The translations under genes were made by a program, and so were the position numbers. A DNA stretch of 64,000 nucleotides from Treponema bryantii. GTDB lineage: Bacteria; Spirochaetota; Spirochaetia; Treponematales; Treponemataceae. The stretch lies in NCBI RefSeq assembly GCF_036492245.1, contig NZ_AP025286.1, positions 1,178,001 through 1,242,000 on the forward strand, read 5' to 3'. The notes under the pieces were generated by a model. That model did no database searches. It was not told the DNA's origin and saw only the letters and a list, made by a program, of their open reading frames with translations. Position 1 is the stretch's first letter, and each line of letters opens with the position of its first letter. Positions 7,386 to 15,572 of the stretch are shown one piece after another.

Positions 7386-9740
7386 ATGAATTCAAAACTG
7401 TTATTTAATGTACCCCCACAGAAGTGGGAAGAATATCTGCCTCTTGGAAACGGCCGTCTTGGTTGTATGGTAAAAGCGCATCCTTGTAATGAGGTGCTTC
7501 AACTGAATGAAGAAGGAATCTGGTCTGGCGGGCCTCAGAATAGATTAAATCCTGATACTAAGAAAAATCTGGAAAAGCTTCGTTCTCTTGTGAATGAGGG
7601 GCGTGTTCTGGAAGCTCAGTCTCTTGGCTTTGAAGCGATGAGTGGTACGAGTTTTAATCAGCGGGCTTATCAGACTGCCGGAGATTTTCATATAGATTTT
7701 TTCTCTCAGAAGAATAACGGACTTACCTGTGGCTGGCCGCTTCAGCATAAAGCAGATGAAAAGGTTTATGATAATTATAGAAGTGAACTTTTTCTGGATA
7801 TGGCGTGCAGCCTTGTAACATATACTGATGATGAAGGTATCATTTTTACACGTCGAACCTGGATTAGTGCTGTTGATGATATGCTTTTTATGCACGTTAC
7901 AGCCAGTAAACAAGGAAAAATCAATTATTCTGGATATCTGGACCGTGGAATCTGGACTGACCGGATTTACGCTGAGAATAATTGCATATATATAGAAGAT
8001 TCTCACGGAATTCCGTTCTGTGGAGGTGTTGGCGCAATTGCACGCGGTGGTGAATATGGAACCCGTGGATCATGCCTTTATGGCGAAGCTTGTGATGAAG
8101 TTCTTTTCTTTATTGATATTCAGTGTCTCCGCTGGAATAAAAAATGGAATGACAAGCCTCTTACCCCGGAGAAATATAAAAAACTGATTCACAAAAATGT
8201 ATGGTCTAAAGAATGCAAAAAGAATCTTGAAGAAATCAAAAATCGTATAAATGAGGTTGGGCTTGAAACAGCTACAGAAGATTTCTTTGCATGGCATTTA
8301 GTTGAATGGAAAAATTACTGGGATCGCTGCGAAGTGGAGATTGGAGAAAGCAATAATGGTGATTTTGATAAGGCAGGAACATGCTCAAGCACACCTGAGC
8401 TCTTAAAATCCGCTGCCCCATCTAATACAACCCTCGTAAATCAATATATAAATTTCTCCCGTTATCTTATGATCAGCGGAAGCCGTGCTCCTGGTGTTCT
8501 GCCACTTACTCTTCAGGGACTTTGGAACGGTCAGATTGAACCACCATGGCAGAGTAAATATACAATCAATATAAATGCTCAGATGAACTACTGGCCGGTA
8601 AATATGACAAATCTCAGTGAATGTGAACTGCCATATTTTGATCTTCTTGAGCGCTGTTACGAAAATGGCCGTATAGCTGCGCAGAAAATGTATGGCTGCC
8701 GTGGTTATGTGCTTCATCATAATACCGATTACTGGGGAGATGCAGCACCACAGGATGCATGGCTTCCGGCTACTTACTGGGTACTCGGTGCTGCCTGGCT
8801 AGCTACTCATATAATAGAACATTTTGAATATACACAGGATAAGGCTTTCCTTGCCCGTTATTATTATCTGATGCACGAAGCAGCCCTTTTCTTTGTTGAT
8901 TACCTTGTTCAGGATGGCGATTATCTGATAATAAATCCTAGTTTGTCGCCTGAGAACTCTTATGTAACAAAAACTGGAGAAACCGGTGCTTTTACGGCTG
9001 GCTGCGAAATGGATAATATGATTCTTGAACATCTTTTTAAGGGAATCAAAAAAGCAAGGGATGTGCTTGGTGATAAATGTACGGATAAAAAAGGTCATTC
9101 CTATAGTGATGAAGATTTTGCTTCTTTTGATTATGTACTTTTACATCTCAAAATGCCTTCTCTTAATTCTGATGGCTCCCTTATGGAATGGAATCGAGAG
9201 GTTGAAGAGGTTGAACCTGGTCACCGACACATCTCACACCTATACGGCCTGTATCCAGGACACACAATCACTGTAGAAAAAACTCCAGAGCTTGCAGAAG
9301 CCTGTAAGAAGACTCTAAAAAAACGTCTTGAAAACGGCGGCGGTCACACAGGCTGGAGTCAGTCATGGATAATTAATTTCCGTGCCCAGCTGGAGCAGGG
9401 GGATGAAGCACTTGAAGCACTTACAAAACTGCTTACTCATTCAACGCTTCCAAATCTCTTAGACAACCATCCTCCGTTCCAGATTGACGGAAACTTCGGC
9501 TCTCTTGCAGCGGTAATCAGAATGCTTGTGCAGAGTGAGTTTGATGACCAGGGCAACGTAATCGTAAAACTCCTCCCGGCACTTCCAGGTGAACCTGCAT
9601 GGCAGACTGGTCATGTACGCGGAGTCGCAATAAAAGGCGGTTATACTCTTGATTTTGAATGGAAAAATGGAAAGATTGTAAAATCTTATCTTCACAAAGG
9701 AAAAAACTCTCTTAATGAAGATAAGATTATAATTGCTTAG
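7386..9740 (+). CDS. Glycoside hydrolase family 95 (alpha-L-fucosidase/galactosidase type)
   Basis: 784 residues covering the whole GH95 fold: N-terminal beta-sandwich, linker, (alpha/alpha)6 barrel and a C-terminal sandwich. The conserved opening is seen (LPLGNGRLG, then LNEEGIWSGGP). Catalytic features match the inverting GH95 mechanism: the paired Asn in NINAQMNYW near 396-402, the general-acid Glu in SPEN near 521, and the Asp in QIDGNFG near 700. No signal peptide is present, so it acts in the cytoplasm on imported fucosylated or L-galactosylated oligosaccharides. The inverting family releases L-fucose (from 1,2-linkages) or L-galactose. No sugar transporter or fucose pathway gene is adjacent. 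No clear Shine-Dalgarno was seen. Confidence 0.92.
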   Translation: MNSKLLFNVPPQKWEEYLPLGNGRLGCMVKAHPCNEVLQLNEEGIWSGGPQNRLNPDTKKNLEKLRSLVNEGRVLEAQSLGFEAMSGTSFNQRAYQTAGDFHIDFFSQKNNGLTCGWPLQHKADEKVYDNYRSELFLDMACSLVTYTDDEGIIFTRRTWISAVDDMLFMHVTASKQGKINYSGYLDRGIWTDRIYAENNCIYIEDSHGIPFCGGVGAIARGGEYGTRGSCLYGEACDEVLFFIDIQCLRWNKKWNDKPLTPEKYKKLIHKNVWSKECKKNLEEIKNRINEVGLETATEDFFAWHLVEWKNYWDRCEVEIGESNNGDFDKAGTCSSTPELLKSAAPSNTTLVNQYINFSRYLMISGSRAPGVLPLTLQGLWNGQIEPPWQSKYTININAQMNYWPVNMTNLSECELPYFDLLERCYENGRIAAQKMYGCRGYVLHHNTDYWGDAAPQDAWLPATYWVLGAAWLATHIIEHFEYTQDKAFLARYYYLMHEAALFFVDYLVQDGDYLIINPSLSPENSYVTKTGETGAFTAGCEMDNMILEHLFKGIKKARDVLGDKCTDKKGHSYSDEDFASFDYVLLHLKMPSLNSDGSLMEWNREVEEVEPGHRHISHLYGLYPGHTITVEKTPELAEACKKTLKKRLENGGGHTGWSQSWIINFRAQLEQGDEALEALTKLLTHSTLPNLLDNHPPFQIDGNFGSLAAVIRMLVQSEFDDQGNVIVKLLPALPGEPAWQTGHVRGVAIKGGYTLDFEWKNGKIVKSYLHKGKNSLNEDKIIIA

Positions 9741-9743
9741 AAA

Positions 9744-10604
9744 TTATTCTGAAACTTTTGTATATGTTGATGGGCCGTCAGTTACTAAAGTGTAAGTTTC
9801 TGAAGGTGTGTCTGTTGTTGTAAGTGTGATAGAAAGAATACCGTCTTTTGGTTCATGCAATGTATATGAAAGTGAAAGAGTGTCATCTGTATTGTCACGT
9901 GTTTCAGCTACAATTGTGTTTTCTGTAAGGGTCTTGATTGAATAATTAAATGAACTATTTGATGTGTAAACTTTAATATATCCATAAACTCCTGGAACAT
10001 ATTTTCTGCTTCCAAGGTGACATTCGTTGATTTTTTCATTCTTATCCAGGTTTCTAAAATATGTACTTCCTGATTTCAATACTTCAAAAGAAGGTTTTTC
10101 TTTGAAGTATTCAGTCTGAAGAATCAGATTGCCTGAGACATCAATTTCTGCTTTCCATATGAGTTTTGTTTCATAGAATTCTTTGTATTTAATAAAATCT
10201 TCCTGTGTATCAGGATCAGCAGCAACTATATTGAGATATTCCTGTACAGAATACAAAGTTCCTTCTTTATTATTGATTTTTGAATATCTTAATGACAATT
10301 CTTTTGTGTTTGCATCATATGAATATTCATATTCAAAATCAAGTTCATAGTCATTTCCATTTTTATCATATTCTTTAAGTAATCCATCATTAACAAATTC
10401 ATATTTTGTAGAATTATCAGAGTATGAATTTCCTACAAATGGATTGATTCCAGAACTATCTGGGAGTTCAGGTTTTGTGTAACTAGAATCAGATTCAGAG
10501 TTATTACCTGAATTGTTTTTAGGAGCATCAGCTGCCGGATTGCTGCAGCTGAAAAGAAGTGTTCCTAATAAGGTAACACATAAAAATTTAATTGTTTTTT
10601 TCAT
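9744..10604 (-). CDS. Hypothetical lipoprotein
   Basis: 286 residues. An N-terminal signal with a basic start and a hydrophobic core ends in LLFSC, making Cys 20 the lipidation site. A Ser/Asn/Pro-rich linker (about 21-50) follows, then a beta-rich domain with repeated Tyr/Thr patterns (for example STYFRNLD and SSFNYSIKT). The overall look is that of small beta-sandwich lipoproteins often seen in gut treponemes. No enzymatic motif is visible. The ATG is preceded by AAAGGAAAA. The stop codon is 3 bases from the end of the convergent GH95 gene. Function unknown. Confidence 0.75.
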   Translation of the reverse strand: MKKTIKFLCVTLLGTLLFSCSNPAADAPKNNSGNNSESDSSYTKPELPDSSGINPFVGNSYSDNSTKYEFVNDGLLKEYDKNGNDYELDFEYEYSYDANTKELSLRYSKINNKEGTLYSVQEYLNIVAADPDTQEDFIKYKEFYETKLIWKAEIDVSGNLILQTEYFKEKPSFEVLKSGSTYFRNLDKNEKINECHLGSRKYVPGVYGYIKVYTSNSSFNYSIKTLTENTIVAETRDNTDDTLSLSYTLHEPKDGILSITLTTTDTPSETYTLVTDGPSTYTKVSE

Positions 10605-10710
10605 TTTGTTTTCCTTTATAAATGAATATTTTTTGATAAGTAATATTACAATATCCTATACAAAAAAAAAGTACCTCACACCAATATTTTTTCAAATGTC
10701 TTATCATCTA

Positions 10711-10739
10711 TTGCCAAAGAAAATGATTTCTGATATATT
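10711..10739 (+). promoter_or_regulatory. Sigma-70-type promoter of the rplU operon
   Basis: TTGCCA (10711-10716) and TATATT (10734-10739) are separated by 17 bases, with TGA just before the -10 box. The predicted start near 10746 gives a leader of about 148 bases before rplU. Confidence 0.6.
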
Positions 10740-10745
10740 CTTTGA

Positions 10746-10893
10746 TACGTATTTAGACTTTAGGTGTGGTGGCGTCTAATCCCCGTTTTACGTTAGCCGG
10801 CCGGTCTTCTTACCAGTCTTTTGCAGTTTGGATTCTGTTTCCTTGTTCCTCTGCATCGGGCGTTATAACGAATATTTTTGATAGAGGTATTAT
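10746..10893 (+). promoter_or_regulatory. Long GC-rich leader of rplU, possible L21 autoregulatory leader
   Basis: Between the promoter and the L21 start lies a leader richer in G+C than its surroundings, with short complementary blocks (GGCGTC...ACGTTAGCC, then GCCGGCCGG). A reading frame inside it overlaps rplU and has no ribosome site, so it is not taken as a gene. L21 leaders that bind ribosomal protein are known in other phyla; here the idea rests on position and length only. Confidence 0.35.
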
Positions 10894-11208
10894 ATGTACG
10901 CAACTATTGAATTTAAGGGCAAGCAGTACAAGGCAGAAAAAGATGTTGTCCTTACAGTAGATAAGCTTGATGCTGAAAAAGGTTCAAAGATTGACATTGA
11001 TACTGTTCTTCTCGTAAGCGATGGAGACAAAATCAGTGTAGGTACTCCTTATGTTAAGGGTGCAAAGGTAACTGTAGTTGTTGAAGATTCTTTCCGTGAT
11101 AAGAAAGTTCTCGTATTCAAGTACAAGTCAAAGAAAGACTATCATCGTCTTATTGGTCACAGACAGCAGTATACAAAGGTACGCGTTGAGTCTATCACTC
11201 TCGCATAA
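10894..11208 (+). CDS. rplU: 50S ribosomal protein L21
   Basis: 104 residues, full length for bacterial L21. It starts with the family's MYA-x-IE-x-x-GKQYK pattern and ends with the HRQ-x-YTKV-x-V segment that contacts 23S rRNA. It is assembled early in the large subunit. GATAGAGGT serves as ribosome-binding site. It is the first gene of a seven-gene run (rplU, rpmA, obgE, nadD, yqeK, LCP-like gene, rsfS), with L27 following after 18 bases, the usual bacterial order. Confidence 0.98.
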   Translation: MYATIEFKGKQYKAEKDVVLTVDKLDAEKGSKIDIDTVLLVSDGDKISVGTPYVKGAKVTVVVEDSFRDKKVLVFKYKSKKDYHRLIGHRQQYTKVRVESITLA

Positions 11209-11226
11209 TTAAATAAGGAGATTACT

Positions 11227-11481
11227 ATGGGAAGAACACGTGGTGGATCTGGTGCTAAAAACGGACGCGATCCGAATCCTAAAAGCTTGGGTGTAAAAAG
11301 ATATGCTGGTGAGACTGTAACAGCAGGCTCAATCATCGTAAAGCAGCGCGGAACAAAATTCTATCCTGGAGCAAATGTTATGAAAGCTGGTGATGACAGC
11401 CTTTTTGCTACAGCTGATGGAAAAGTAGTTTTCGGTGAAAGAAATAACCACAAAGTTGTTTCTGTTGAAGCTGCTAACTAA
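11227..11481 (+). CDS. rpmA: 50S ribosomal protein L27
   Basis: 84 residues with the usual glycine- and arginine-rich N-terminus ([14 protein letters not shown]) and core ([18 protein letters not shown]-x-PG). L27 reaches the peptidyl transferase centre through its N-terminal tail. The mature form begins directly at the second residue; no Firmicutes-type cleavable N-extension is present. AAGGAG lies 7 bases before the start. An intrinsic terminator follows, partly separating it from obgE. Confidence 0.98.
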   Translation: MGRTRGGSGAKNGRDPNPKSLGVKRYAGETVTAGSIIVKQRGTKFYPGANVMKAGDDSLFATADGKVVFGERNNHKVVSVEAAN

Positions 11482-11502
11482 GTTCAGCACTCGCTGAATA
11501 TA

Positions 11503-11540
11503 AAAGCCCGGCCTGACTAAACTCTGCCGGGCTTTTTTTT
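11503..11540 (+). terminator. Intrinsic terminator after rpmA
   Basis: The stem AAAGCCCGGC / GCCGGGCTTT with a 13-base loop is followed by eight or more T residues. It probably reduces transcription into obgE, whose ATG comes 11 bases later. Confidence 0.85.
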
Positions 11541-11550
11541 TGAGGTCGAT

Positions 11551-12675
11551 ATGATAGGTTTTGCAGATGAGGCGACAATTGAGGTTCGCTCTGGTAACGG
11601 TGGAAACGGCTGTGTAGCTTTTCGCCGCGAAAAATATATTCCTCACGGTGGTCCTAACGGCGGTGACGGCGGAAAGGGTGGAGACATTATTTTTACTGTT
11701 AAACGAAATCTCCGTACTCTTGCAAATATCCGTCACAAGCACTGCTTTAAGGCTCGAAACGGAGGAGACGGTCAGGGCTGGAACCGCTATGGTGCAGACG
11801 GCGAAGACTGTGTAATTCCAGTACCTCCTGGAACAACAATCCGTGATGCTGAAACTGACGAAATCATCTACGACTTTTCAACCGCTAAAGGTGACGAGCA
11901 GTTTACCTTCCTTAAGGGTGGAAACGGCGGCTGGGGTAACGTTCACTTTAAGTCTTCAACAAATCAGGCGCCAAAACAGGCAAATCCTGGTCAGAAGGGT
12001 GAAACCCGCTTCTTAAAACTCGAACTTTCAATTATGGCTGATGCCGGACTTGTTGGTTTCCCTAATGCCGGAAAATCAAGCCTTCTTACATATTTTACAA
12101 ACGCACGTCCAAAGATTGCGCCTTATCCGTTTACGACAATCATTCCAAATCTTGGTGTACTTCGTGTTGATGACGAAAGCGATATTATTATTGCTGATAT
12201 TCCAGGAATTATTGAAGGTGCTTCTGAAGGTCTTGGACTTGGAGATACCTTCCTTAAACATATTACACGTACTGCATGTCTTATTTTTATGATTGACTGC
12301 AGCGACGAAAATTATCTTACAGCGTATGAGACTTTGTGCAACGAGCTTCGCAATTATTCAGACAGTCTTATGGAAAAGCCTCGTATTGTTTTGTGCAACA
12401 AAATTGATGTTGATGGCGCTTACGAACACGCTGTAGAGGTTGCAGAAAAAATCCGTGCTGAAGAACCTGAAACAGCTGTAATTCCTGTCTCAGTTATGAT
12501 GGGCCGCGGTATGAAGGAAGCTCAGAATCAGATTGTTCAGCTGGTAAATCGTCAGGAAAAGCGTATTGAAGCTGAAGAAAAAGGAACTGATGTTTTTGGT
12601 GCAGGCTTTATGCAGTCTCGCGCTTATATTGATGATGATGACGACGGAGTTCAGTATCCGGGAAGTGAAGGCTAA
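11551..12675 (+). CDS. obgE: GTPase Obg (ribosome assembly, stress control)
   Basis: 374 residues. The N-terminal glycine-rich Obg fold spans about 1-158 (repeated GGNGG, GGDGG patterns). The GTPase domain has G1 at 169-176 (GFPNAGKS), the G3 DIPG motif near 216-219 and G4 NKID near 288-291. The C-terminus is a short acidic tail (five acidic residues in a row near 357-361) instead of a full OCT domain. Obg binds the 50S subunit late in maturation and senses GTP and ppGpp. The start codon follows the rpmA terminator directly, with TGAGG as ribosome site, so some read-through or a local promoter must feed it. The next gene starts 17 bases after the stop. Confidence 0.96.
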   Translation: MIGFADEATIEVRSGNGGNGCVAFRREKYIPHGGPNGGDGGKGGDIIFTVKRNLRTLANIRHKHCFKARNGGDGQGWNRYGADGEDCVIPVPPGTTIRDAETDEIIYDFSTAKGDEQFTFLKGGNGGWGNVHFKSSTNQAPKQANPGQKGETRFLKLELSIMADAGLVGFPNAGKSSLLTYFTNARPKIAPYPFTTIIPNLGVLRVDDESDIIIADIPGIIEGASEGLGLGDTFLKHITRTACLIFMIDCSDENYLTAYETLCNELRNYSDSLMEKPRIVLCNKIDVDGAYEHAVEVAEKIRAEEPETAVIPVSVMMGRGMKEAQNQIVQLVNRQEKRIEAEEKGTDVFGAGFMQSRAYIDDDDDGVQYPGSEG

Positions 12676-12692
12676 GCAGCAGGGAGTTTACG

Positions 12693-13349
12693 TTGAAAGT
12701 TGCAGTATTTGGCGGAACTTTTAATCCTCTTCATGTTGGACATGCCATGCTTGCCGACACGATTGTAAAAGAACTTGGCTATGATAAGGTGCTTTTTGTG
12801 CCTACTTTTGTTCCTCCTCATAAGGATGCATCAAAAATTGTAGATGCAAAGCACCGTATGGCAATGATTTCACGCTTTTGCGAAAGTGAAGGTGATGGAC
12901 ATTTTGAACTTGAAAGCTGCGAAGTAGACCGCGGTGGTATATCATATACATCAGACACTCTGGAATTCCTTACCCAAAAATATGAGGGAAAACTCAGCAG
13001 TAAACTTGCTTTTGTTATGGGTGATGAAGTTGCAGCAGAGTTTCACAAGTGGCGTAATCCTCAGCGCATTTCTGAACTTGCAGATTTACTGATTGTTCAC
13101 CGTTATCCTGATGTAAAGGCTATGGAAACTTCACTTTATGATAACAAGCCGACAGGAGATTACAAGGGTGATTTTTCAGTTAAGTTTGATTTGAAAAGCT
13201 TTGCCTACCCATGTATTTATGTTGAAAACCCAATGTTACCGGTTTCTTCAACTGATATCCGCCGCCGAATAAGCGAATGCAAAAGTTTCCGCTATCTTGT
13301 TCCACCGGCAGTTTTTGATTATATTATAGAAAACAGACTTTATGATTGA
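12693..13349 (+). CDS. nadD: Nicotinate-nucleotide adenylyltransferase
   Basis: 218 residues of the nucleotidyltransferase fold. The GGTFNPLHVGH motif (8-18) contains the HxGH-type ATP-binding site, and the C-terminal SSTDIRRR near 194-201 is the SSTxxR motif. The enzyme joins ATP and nicotinate mononucleotide to form deamido-NAD. It starts with TTG at 12693, supported by CAGGGAG 7 bases upstream. It overlaps the yqeK start by 8 bases, a coupling seen in many bacteria. Confidence 0.94.
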   Translation: MKVAVFGGTFNPLHVGHAMLADTIVKELGYDKVLFVPTFVPPHKDASKIVDAKHRMAMISRFCESEGDGHFELESCEVDRGGISYTSDTLEFLTQKYEGKLSSKLAFVMGDEVAAEFHKWRNPQRISELADLLIVHRYPDVKAMETSLYDNKPTGDYKGDFSVKFDLKSFAYPCIYVENPMLPVSSTDIRRRISECKSFRYLVPPAVFDYIIENRLYD

Positions 13350-13950
13350 TTATATAGAAAAGACTGAAGAAATCCGTGCCTTTACACAGGCTCACGTAAA
13401 AAAAAGCCGCTATGAGCATTCAGTGCGTGTTGCCGAAATGTGCGCCCGAATGTGCCGCCAGTACGGACTTGACTGGCGTAAAGGTTACCTTGCAGGAATC
13501 GGCCACGATATGTGCAAGGATTTTTCTAATGAAGAACTATTTGAACTTGCAGGCCGCGATGGAGATGAGATAACTGATTTTGAACGAAAAAAGCCGGCTC
13601 TGTTACATGGCCGTGCCGCAGCTGTTTTATTAAAAGAACGATTTAAGGTTTATGATCAGGAGATTCTTGAGGCTGTAGCAAATCACACTTCCGGAATCGT
13701 CGGAATGTGCGACCTGACAAAATGTCTTTTTCTTGCAGATAAGATTGAGCCGGGCCGTCCACAGTCAACAGATGAGTACCGCAATGGACTTTTAGCACTG
13801 TCTCTTGATGAAATGCTTTATTCCGTACTTGAAGAAAATTACGAATATCTCATAAATCATAATATTGAGATTGCTCCAGGAACACGGGAAATGATAGAAT
13901 ATTATACAGTAGAAATAAAAATGCCAGGACACAGTGGGGGGAAGCTGTAA
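13342..13950 (+). CDS. yqeK: YqeK-type HD hydrolase (Ap4A-cleaving family)
   Basis: 202 residues with the YqeK HD layout: KKSRYEHSVRVAEMC near the N-terminus (metal His), GHDMCKD (His-Asp pair), LLHGRAAA, and NHTSG followed by LADKIEPGR. Members hydrolyse diadenosine tetraphosphate symmetrically and use iron. The gene overlaps nadD and is followed without spacer by the LCP-like gene, so translation is coupled. The C-terminal basic, glycine-rich tail is an extension without known role. Confidence 0.92.
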   Translation: MIDYIEKTEEIRAFTQAHVKKSRYEHSVRVAEMCARMCRQYGLDWRKGYLAGIGHDMCKDFSNEELFELAGRDGDEITDFERKKPALLHGRAAAVLLKERFKVYDQEILEAVANHTSGIVGMCDLTKCLFLADKIEPGRPQSTDEYRNGLLALSLDEMLYSVLEENYEYLINHNIEIAPGTREMIEYYTVEIKMPGHSGGKL

Positions 13951-15168
13951 ATGGGAAAAATCAAAATCCGTGATGAACAGAAAGGTGTAATCTTTATTGC
14001 GCTTATTATTCTTACTGCTGTTGCACTTTCGTTTGTTTTTGCATTTTCTCTGAAAACTAATATTGTTGAAGATGCCCTTAAAGAAAAGGGAATTATGCGT
14101 ACTCTTTTTGTTATTGAAGATGATGATTCGAGTATGCTTTTCTCAAGTGTTTTGATTTATAATCCGACTTCAAAAAAAGGTGCGCTTGTAAATCTTCCTG
14201 GACATACTGGTGCAATTTATCAGTCACTTGGCCGTGTTGATAAGCTTGAAAAGGTTTATTCTGAAGCAGGTATAGTTTCATATAGAAATGAAGTTGAAAA
14301 ACTTTTGGGAATGACAATTCCTTATTATGCGATTGTCACTCTTGAAAACTTCATTAAGGTTTCTGATTATCTTGGAGGTATGAGGGTATTTATTTCTGAG
14401 CCTGTAGATTGTGTATCAGAGGAAGGTGAGAGATGGCTTCTTCCATCTGGTGCTATCAACCTTGATGGTGATAAAATCAATACTTATCTTCATTACCGTC
14501 TCGAAGAAGAAACTGAAGCTGATGTTCAGGAACGATATCAGAATGCTATGGCAGCCTTTATTACAGGTCTTCATGATAAGAAATTCTTGATATTCGTAAA
14601 GTCAAATAGAAAACGCTATCTTGATTTTATTAAGACAAACCTTAAGCCTGAAGAAGAAACAACTCTTTTCCAGGCTATTGCTGATGTTGACTCTGAATCT
14701 ATTATTAAACAGACTATTACCGGTTCTCTGCGTCGTGTAGACGGTCAGCAGCTTTTGATGCCGGATAATAACGGAGAGTTTATTAAGGAAGCTGTTAAGC
14801 AGACAACAAACCTTCTTGCTTCTACAGAAGGAACTCTTACAAGCCGTGTATATGTGCTTGAAATTCAAAACGGTACTACAACTCAGGGACTTGCCCGTAA
14901 TACGGCAATTCTTTTCCAGAATGCAAGTTACGATGTATTGAGCCCTGTAAATGCTCCAAGAAACGACTATGAAGAAACTGTAATCATAGATCATATTGGA
15001 AATATGGATGTTGCAAAAATTATCGGTGAGTTTATCCGATGTACAAATATCAGGGAAGCGACCCCGGAAGAGGACGCTGAAAGTTCAAGCCTTGATGCGG
15101 GCGTTGACTTTACAATCATCCTTGGAAAAGATTTTGATGGACGTTATGTTCAGCCATCTAGAAGATAG
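13951..15168 (+). CDS. LytR-CpsA-Psr-like protein with LytR_C domain, active-site motifs degenerate
   Basis: 405 residues. A membrane segment at about 12-31 anchors it, and the rest is periplasmic. Residues about 45-230 follow the LCP fold (the YNPTSKKGALVNLPG strand, the LGMTIPYYAIVTLENF core, DYLGGM, and the LDGDKINTYLHYR helix). The conserved Arg-Asp of the SIPRD motif is replaced by PG, and the acidic start of the SDT motif is missing, so phosphotransferase activity is doubtful. A LytR_C domain spans about 295-390 (VLEIQNGTTTQGLARNTA). It sits between yqeK and rsfS, a common place for LCP genes. Confidence 0.75.
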   Translation: MGKIKIRDEQKGVIFIALIILTAVALSFVFAFSLKTNIVEDALKEKGIMRTLFVIEDDDSSMLFSSVLIYNPTSKKGALVNLPGHTGAIYQSLGRVDKLEKVYSEAGIVSYRNEVEKLLGMTIPYYAIVTLENFIKVSDYLGGMRVFISEPVDCVSEEGERWLLPSGAINLDGDKINTYLHYRLEEETEADVQERYQNAMAAFITGLHDKKFLIFVKSNRKRYLDFIKTNLKPEEETTLFQAIADVDSESIIKQTITGSLRRVDGQQLLMPDNNGEFIKEAVKQTTNLLASTEGTLTSRVYVLEIQNGTTTQGLARNTAILFQNASYDVLSPVNAPRNDYEETVIIDHIGNMDVAKIIGEFIRCTNIREATPEEDAESSSLDAGVDFTIILGKDFDGRYVQPSRR

Positions 15169-15177
15169 AGGTGACTT

Positions 15178-15531
15178 ATGAAAACAATGGAAGAAAAAGC
15201 AATTGAAATTGCAAAATTGATGGAAGATGGAAAGGGTAACGATGTTACTCTGCTCGATATTAGTGGACTTAACAGCTGGACAGATTATTTTGTTATTGTA
15301 ACTGTAACAAGTTCTGCTCACTGGCAGGGGCTTTATAAGCAGATTAAGGAATACATTAAGGACAATGATCTTGAGATTCATGTTACAAACCGCAAGAGTC
15401 CTGATGGTGACGACTGGAACCTTATTGATTTAGGCGCAATTGTCGTACATCTTATGTCTGAGAGTGCACGCAGCTTCTACGATCTTGAGAAGCTGTGGCA
15501 CGCTGGAAAGACTATTGATTTCCGCGCATAA
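15178..15531 (+). CDS. rsfS: Ribosomal silencing factor RsfS
   Basis: 117 residues of the RsfS/Iojap family. Landmarks are the DI-x-x-L-x-x-WTDYFVI-x-T segment near 27-44, HWQGLY, and the DDW-x-LIDLGAIVVHLM-SE stretch near 83-101, ending in FYDLEKLW. RsfS binds L14 on the 50S subunit and blocks joining of the 30S in starvation. AGAGGTG serves as ribosome site. It is the last gene of the operon and is followed by a terminator. Confidence 0.96.
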   Translation: MKTMEEKAIEIAKLMEDGKGNDVTLLDISGLNSWTDYFVIVTVTSSAHWQGLYKQIKEYIKDNDLEIHVTNRKSPDGDDWNLIDLGAIVVHLMSESARSFYDLEKLWHAGKTIDFRA

Positions 15532-15536
15532 AAAAT

Positions 15537-15572
15537 AAGCCGGCTCATACTGAGTCGGCTTTATATTTTTTA
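15537..15572. terminator. Bidirectional terminator between rsfS and nhaC
   Basis: AAGCCGGCTCA / TGAGTCGGCTT forms a stem with a 3-base loop, followed by a T-rich tract on the + strand and preceded by A-rich sequence that serves the reverse strand. It lies between converging genes. Confidence 0.75.

Noticed and set aside
10766-10960. 64-residue frame in the rplU leader
   Set aside because: It overlaps rplU in another frame and has no Shine-Dalgarno; the region is better seen as a leader.
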